Assembly: GCF_900156895.1 (NCBI RefSeq)
Contig: NZ_FTPD01000034.1
Location: forward strand, 201,994 to 265,993
Direction: 5' to 3'
DNA from: Mesorhizobium prunaredense
GTDB lineage: Bacteria; Pseudomonadota; Alphaproteobacteria; Rhizobiales; Rhizobiaceae
DNA length: 64,000 nucleotides
Positions 59,985 to 64,000 of this stretch are shown piece by piece. Every line of letters starts with the position of its first letter. Position 1 is the stretch's first letter. The translations under genes were made by a program, and so were the position numbers. The notes below the pieces were generated by a model, which saw only the letters and a program-made list of their open reading frames with translations, had not been told where the DNA came from and made no database searches.

Positions 59985-60580
59985 CGGTTGCCCCCGGCGT
60001 CCTTCGGCCCGCGCGGCCTGCCCTTCGGGTCGAAACCATCGCGGCCGGGAGCATCGCTGTCTTCGTCATCGATCAAGCCCGCCGCCGTCGGATCGATGCG
60101 GACGAAGCCGTCCTTGATCGACACGTCAGGAACGGCAGCCTGCGTGAACGGGATCAGCACGCCTTTGCGCCCCGCCAACGTCACGTCGAGAATATCGCCA
60201 CCGCCGAAATTATGCACGGCGACGACCTTGCCGATGTCAGCACCGGTATCGTCGCGGACCGCCAGCCCGACGAGATCGGCATGATAGAATTCGTCCTCTT
60301 CGCCGTCGTCCGGCAGCACCGAGCGGTCGACGAACAATTCCGTGCCGGCGAGCGCCTCGGCGGCGTTGCGGTCGCTGATGCCCTTGAAGCGCACCACGAC
60401 GACGGTGTTGGCCGGCCTGATGTCGACGATCTGGAAGGCGCGGCCGTCCCTGGCATAGAGCGGCCCGTAGTCGGCCAGCGCCAGCGGATCACCGGTGAAG
60501 GTTTTCACGCGCAATTCGCCCTTGATGCCGTGGGCGGCGCCGATCACGGCCATCTGGACGGGGTTTTGCGGTTTGGTCAT
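59981..60580 (-). CDS. rimM: 16S rRNA processing protein RimM
   Basis: A 30S maturation factor of 199 aa with the N-terminal RimM barrel ('AVIGAAHGIKGELRVKTFTGDP', 'VRFKGISDRNAAEALAGTELF') and the C-terminal PRC-barrel ('EDEFYHADLVGLAVRDDTGADIGKV', 'GVLIPFTQAAVPDVSI'). The last ~25 residues are a polar tail. It precedes trmD in the same operon. Confidence 0.94.
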   Translation of the reverse strand: MTKPQNPVQMAVIGAAHGIKGELRVKTFTGDPLALADYGPLYARDGRAFQIVDIRPANTVVVVRFKGISDRNAAEALAGTELFVDRSVLPDDGEEDEFYHADLVGLAVRDDTGADIGKVVAVHNFGGGDILDVTLAGRKGVLIPFTQAAVPDVSIKDGFVRIDPTAAGLIDDEDSDAPGRDGFDPKGRPRGPKDAGGNR

Positions 60581-60682
60581 CGGTGGAAAAATCCTTTGCC
60601 TTGCTCTAGCTCCACGCTCTTGTCATTTCAATGACGCGGCTCTTCACCGCTTCCTAACCCGGCTGCCGGAAGATGGCCCAGA

Positions 60683-60730
60683 ATTGGAAGAACGGAATAT
60701 TGGAAGAACGGCATATCGGAAGAGCGCAAT
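60683..60730 (+). repeat. Three 16-bp tandem repeats forming the xerC ribosome site
   Basis: Units ATTGGAAGAACGGAAT, ATTGGAAGAACGGCAT and ATCGGAAGAGCGCAAT run head to tail. Each has a GGAAG ribosome-binding core, and the last ends in the AT of the xerC ATG (60729-60731). Confidence 0.9.
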
Positions 60731-61667
60731 GCAGGAATTCCTCATCCCGGCCAAACCAGACCTTCAGGCGGCCCGCGAAAGCTGGCTGAAGATGCTGGCG
60801 CGCGAACGCCGGCTGTCGCCGGAAACCGTGGAAGCCTATGAGCGCGACACGCGCCAGTTCCTGCACTTCCTGACCGGCCATTGCGGCGGCTCGCCCGGCA
60901 TTTCGGATATCGCCGCTCTGCGCCCGGCCGATCTGCGCGGCTTTCTCGCTGCCCGCCGCGCCGGGGGCGCCGGCGCGCGCACGCTCGGGCGGGGGCTGGC
61001 CGGCATCCGCTCGCTGCTGCGCTTTCTGGAGCGGCGCGGCCTCGTCAATGCGGCGGGTGCTGCGGCACTGCGCGCGCCACGGCAGCCGAAGTCGCTGCCC
61101 AAGCCGCTGACGGCCAGTGATGCGAAACACGTCGTTTCGGTGGAAGGCCAGTTGGCGGAGCAGCCGTGGATCGCCGCCCGCAACGCCGCCGTGCTGACGC
61201 TGCTCTACGGCTCGGGCCTGCGCATTTCCGAGGCGCTCGGCCTGTCCGGCGCCGATCTGTCGTCGCCTGATGAAACGGTGCTACGCGTCACCGGCAAGGG
61301 CGGCAAGACACGGCTGGTGCCGGTGTTGCCGATCGCGCTGCGGGCGATCGCCGAATACCGGCGGCTCTGCCCCTATCATCTCGATCCGAAGGGCCTGCTG
61401 TTTCGCGGCGCCCGCGGCGGCCCGCTCAACCCGGCCATCGTCCAGCGCGACATGGCCAAGCTGCGCTCGGCGCTCAATCTGCCGGACACCGCCACGCCGC
61501 ATGCGTTGCGCCATTCCTTCGCCACACATCTGCTTGGGCGCGGCGGCGACCTGCGCACCATCCAGGAACTTTTGGGCCACGCCAGCCTGTCGACGACGCA
61601 GATCTATACCGGCGTCGACACCGCGAGGCTGCTCGAAATCTATGAAGCGGCCCACCCGAGGGCGTAG
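60729..61667 (+). CDS. xerC: Tyrosine recombinase XerC
   Basis: A 312-residue Xer recombinase resolving chromosome dimers at dif with XerD. The SAM-like N-terminal domain contains 'SPETVEAYERDTRQFLHFL'; the catalytic tetrad is visible as Arg in 'YGSGLRISEALGL' near 165, 'HALRHSFATHLL' near 258-269, and Tyr in 'TTQIYTGVDTARL' near 293. Lys of the beta hairpin is 'TGKGGKTRLVPV'. It was kept as XerC by length and N-terminus; XerD is the alternative. ftsK lies elsewhere in the window. Confidence 0.88.
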   Translation: MQEFLIPAKPDLQAARESWLKMLARERRLSPETVEAYERDTRQFLHFLTGHCGGSPGISDIAALRPADLRGFLAARRAGGAGARTLGRGLAGIRSLLRFLERRGLVNAAGAAALRAPRQPKSLPKPLTASDAKHVVSVEGQLAEQPWIAARNAAVLTLLYGSGLRISEALGLSGADLSSPDETVLRVTGKGGKTRLVPVLPIALRAIAEYRRLCPYHLDPKGLLFRGARGGPLNPAIVQRDMAKLRSALNLPDTATPHALRHSFATHLLGRGGDLRTIQELLGHASLSTTQIYTGVDTARLLEIYEAAHPRA

Positions 61668-61781
61668 CCGACGCATGATTTCGCAAAGTTGCAGCCAGGA
61701 TATGCGCCGTGGAACGATGTCCGAGACAATTTTGCCGCGCCGGTTAACCGTTTCGCCGTTCTTTGTCTCTAAAAGCGAGCC

Positions 61782-62849
61782 ATGAAACACGTCATTACCA
61801 TCGCCGACCGCACGGCCCTTGCGTCGTTGAAGCTGCTCGTGGCGCTCAACGTCCTGTTTTTTCTCTCTTTCCTCATCATCGCGCTGCTCGCCGCCGGCAA
61901 GGCGCGCGCCGAAACCCCGGTCTGCGCCGGCGCCGACATGCTGTCGACCTTGCAGAAGGACGACCCCGCCACCTACCGCAAGATCGAGACGGAAGCGGCC
62001 GCAACACTGAACGGCAAGGGCCTGTTGTGGAAACTGGAAAAGGCGGGCGAAAGGCCATCCTTCCTGTTCGGCACCATGCACATGACCGACCCGCGCGTGA
62101 CCACGCTGCCGCCCGCCGCGCAAAAGGCCTTTGACGCTGCCGACACTGTCGTCATCGAGACCACGGAGGTGCTCGATCAGCAGAAGATGATGGCGGCGTT
62201 CCTGAAAGAGCCGGAGCTGATGATGTTCACCGACAGCACCACGCTGTCCTCGCTGCTGTCGCGGGACGATGCGGCGGCGGTGAACAAGGCGCTCGACGCG
62301 CGCGGCATCCCGCCGGCGAGTGTCGCCAAGATGAAACCGTGGATGCTGTCGACCATGGTCGCGCTCCCGGCCTGTGAACTGGCCCGCCAGGCCGGCGGCG
62401 CGCCGGTGCTCGACATCAAGCTCGCGCAGGACGCCAAAGCCTCAGGCAAGGCCGTCGATGGGTTAGAGACCGTCGCCGACCAGCTTCGCGCCATGGCCTC
62501 GCTGCCGCTCGCTTTTCACATGAAGGGCCTCGTCGACACGCTGAAGCTCGGCGACAGGGTGAATGACGTCAATGAAACCATGATCGTGCTTTACCAGCGC
62601 GGCGACACCGGCATGCTCTGGCCGCTGTTTCGTGCCGTCCTTCCCGGCGACGAAGACGATTCGGCAAGCTATGCCGCCTTCGAGGAAATCATGATCACCA
62701 GCCGCAACAAGATGATGATCGACCATGCCAGGCCGATCCTCGCCAAGGGCAACGTGTTCATGGCGGTCGGCGCCCTGCACCTCCCTGGCGCGGAGGGCCT
62801 GGTCGAGGATTTCCGCAAGGCCGGTTACACTGTCACTGCCGTCGACTGA
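61782..62849 (+). CDS. TraB/GumN family protein
   Basis: A 355-residue protein with a signal anchor ('LLVALNVLFFLSFLIIALLAAGKARA') and a TraB/GumN domain: 'GKGLLWKLEKAGERPSFLFGTMHMTDPRV' at the start with the GxxH motif, a central helical part, and 'KGNVFMAVGALHLPGAEGLVEDFRKAGYTV' at the end. This fold has been compared to metal-dependent (TIKI-type) proteases. The second 'GALHLPG' motif and the two conserved His fit. Probably periplasmic. Confidence 0.87.
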   Translation: MKHVITIADRTALASLKLLVALNVLFFLSFLIIALLAAGKARAETPVCAGADMLSTLQKDDPATYRKIETEAAATLNGKGLLWKLEKAGERPSFLFGTMHMTDPRVTTLPPAAQKAFDAADTVVIETTEVLDQQKMMAAFLKEPELMMFTDSTTLSSLLSRDDAAAVNKALDARGIPPASVAKMKPWMLSTMVALPACELARQAGGAPVLDIKLAQDAKASGKAVDGLETVADQLRAMASLPLAFHMKGLVDTLKLGDRVNDVNETMIVLYQRGDTGMLWPLFRAVLPGDEDDSASYAAFEEIMITSRNKMMIDHARPILAKGNVFMAVGALHLPGAEGLVEDFRKAGYTVTAVD

Positions 62850-63116
62850 GTTGCACGGTCGAGTTGCAGACCCGGCAGACGTCATTCCGGGCGATGCCTT
62901 CACGAATCACGGAAGGCTTGTCATAGTACAGAGAGGTTGAAAGGCTCGTTTTGGCTCGATCGCTGCGAAATTTGCGAAGAAAGTGCATGCGGTCCAACGA
63001 TTCAAGGCGAAGATTGCCCTGTTTTCGGCGTTTTCGATTCCTAGCGTGAAACCTGTTCAACGATTGCGCGTTGATGTGTGTTGATTGATACTTTTCATCC
63101 CACGGAGGACACTTTT

Positions 63117-63476
63117 ATGGCGAATCCAAACGACCCGTACACCACTCCGACCCCCCCTCCCAAGTCGGGTGGCGGCAGCACCGGCTGGCTGATTGCCCTG
63201 GTCGTCGTTATCCTGGCCATTGTCGCTTACTATATTTTTGGAACAAGCGGTGAGGCGCCAGAGCCTGGTGAACCGCCGGCTGCAACCACGCCGGCCCCGG
63301 CGCCAGCGCCCGCGGAACCGACGCCTGCTCCGGCAGAGCCTGCGCCAGCCCCGGCACCTGCAGAGCCTGCGCCAGCTCCGGCACCCGCAGAGCCTGCTCC
63401 GGCGCCTGCCCCAGCACCTGCTCCGGCGCCTGCAGAGCCAGCGCCTGCCCCGGCGCCCGCACCAGCCCCGCAGTGA
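63117..63476 (+). CDS. Membrane-anchored Pro/Ala-rich protein
   Basis: A 119-residue protein: short polar head with Pro/Thr ('DPYTTPTPPPKSGGGS'), one helix ('WLIALVVVILAIVAYYIFG' about residues 23-41), then ~70 residues of Ala-Pro-Glu repeats (AEPAPAPAP). GGAGG at 63102 supports the ATG at 63117 over an upstream TTG. The repeat DNA is highly regular and probably variable in length. Such Pro/Ala tails act as periplasmic spacers; this one's partner is unknown. Confidence 0.72.
   Translation: MANPNDPYTTPTPPPKSGGGSTGWLIALVVVILAIVAYYIFGTSGEAPEPGEPPAATTPAPAPAPAEPTPAPAEPAPAPAPAEPAPAPAPAEPAPAPAPAPAPAPAEPAPAPAPAPAPQ
63283..63475 (+). repeat. Degenerate Ala-Pro-Glu coding tandem repeat
   Basis: Repeats of GCACCTGCAGAGCCTGCGCC-like units of about 9 to 27 bases run to the stop codon. 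All variations keep the frame. Confidence 0.8.
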
Positions 63477-63498
63477 TCGGCTGCTGACTCCAAATACG

Positions 63499-63531
63499 AA
63501 CGGCCCGCTGAAAAGCGGGCCGTTTTGCTTT
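63499..63531 (+). terminator. Rho-independent terminator after the Pro/Ala-rich gene
   Basis: Stem AACGGCCCGCT / AGCGGGCCGTT with a GAAA loop, followed by TTGCTTT. It also lies close to the 3' end of the convergent lpdA and may serve both. Confidence 0.9.
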
Positions 63532-63568
63532 GAGCCGTCAGATGGCTGCCGGAGTTCCTTGGGAAGGC

Positions 63569-64000
63569 CTACATGTGAATCGGCTTGAAGAAGGTCGCCA
63601 GTGCCGCTTCCTTCACCGCTTCCGACATCGTCGGATGGGCGTGGCAGGTGCGGGCAAGATCTTCCGACGAGCCGCCGAACTCCATCAGCACCGCCGCCTC
63701 GTGGATCATCTCGCCGGCGCCGAAGCCGACAATATGGACGCCGAGCACGCGGTCGCTCTGCTTGTCCGCCAGGATCTTGACGAAGCCGTCGGTGTGCAGC
63801 ATGGCGCGCGCCCGGCCATTGGCGCTGAACGGAAACTTGCCGGCCTTGTAGTCGATGCCGGCCGCCTTCAGCTCTTCCTCCGTTTTGCCGACCGAAGCGA
63901 TTTCCGGACTGGTGTAGACGACGTTCGGAATCACCTCGTAATTCACATGGCCGGCCTGGCCAGCAATGATCTCGGCCACCGCCACCCCCTCGTCCTCGGC
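63569..64000 (-). CDS. lpdA: Dihydrolipoyl dehydrogenase, C-terminal part (runs off window)
   Basis: E3 subunit of 2-oxoacid dehydrogenase complexes. The frame is open through the window edge, so only the last ~143 residues (NAD and dimerisation domains) are seen: 'YEVIPNVVYTSPEIASVGKTEEEL', 'FVKILADKQSDRVLGVHIVG' and the active-site His-Glu pair in 'CHAHPTMSEAVKEAAL'. The N-terminal redox disulfide and FAD part lie beyond 64000. Confidence 0.93.
   Translation of the reverse strand, partial: AEDEGVAVAEIIAGQAGHVNYEVIPNVVYTSPEIASVGKTEEELKAAGIDYKAGKFPFSANGRARAMLHTDGFVKILADKQSDRVLGVHIVGFGAGEMIHEAAVLMEFGGSSEDLARTCHAHPTMSEAVKEAALATFFKPIHM

Noticed and set aside
63283..63475. CRISPR or non-coding tandem array
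   Set aside because: Repeats are in frame in a gene with a strong ribosome site; there are no unique spacers.

Overview
The window is GC-rich chromosomal DNA from an alphaproteobacterium of the Rhizobiales, most likely Mesorhizobium or a close relative (Phyllobacteriaceae). This rests on the gene order hemC-hemD-mitofilin-hemY diverging from tsaD-gpsA, a Ros/MucR regulator, a CenR-like response regulator, TTAA-N7-TTAAC (CtrA-type) sites, and several families of palindromic intergenic repeats typical of rhizobial genomes. The genus is an inference. I saw no tRNA, rRNA or CRISPR array.

Layout. 1-5601 (+): the end of a polyamine-type ABC transporter (permease, ATPase) followed by a GT1 glycosyltransferase, two paralogous small cupins and an aldehyde dehydrogenase. 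5638-10147 (-): a complete ribose/xylose-type ABC importer (binding protein, double ATPase, two permeases). 10357-16023 (+): GH15 glucoamylase-like enzyme, 6-phosphogluconate dehydrogenase, glucose-6-phosphate dehydrogenase and polyphosphate glucokinase, which together could turn a glucan into NADPH and pentose phosphate. 16171-18173 (+): MucR-type regulator and an MFS exporter. 18190-24269 (-): amidotransferase, TerB-like protein and the heme/mitofilin cluster. 24370-28604 (+): tsaD, gpsA, YciI, EVE, a methyltransferase and DUF1761.

28666-34180: a frameshifted LysR gene, DUF1127, an L,D-transpeptidase, CenR-like regulator, a cyclic-nucleotide-binding protein, xthA and lolA. 34348-41010 (-): ftsK, then a group IIC intron with a broken reverse transcriptase, sitting exactly after the terminator of glnK-amtB. 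41232-46262: tesB, a UbiH-type hydroxylase, small stress proteins, OsmC and YceH. 46426-49930 (-): sdhCDAB. 50312-55473: small envelope proteins, a GGDEF cyclase, leuC and a methyltransferase. 55531-57407 (-): amino-acid ABC permease and binding protein without an ATPase. 57665-60580 (-): rplS, trmD and rimM, interrupted by a TSUP permease on the other strand. 60729-64000: XerC, a TraB/GumN protein, a Pro/Ala-rich membrane protein and the C-terminal part of lipoamide dehydrogenase.

Most of the window is core genome. The points most worth following are the dispersed ~135-165 bp element that abuts three stop codons, the terminator-targeted group IIC intron, the glycosyltransferase/cupin/aldehyde dehydrogenase cluster next to a polyamine transporter, an in-frame 51-nt duplication at the start of the sugar ATPase gene, and short tandem repeats that set the ribosome binding site of xerC and the end of a DUF1127 gene.
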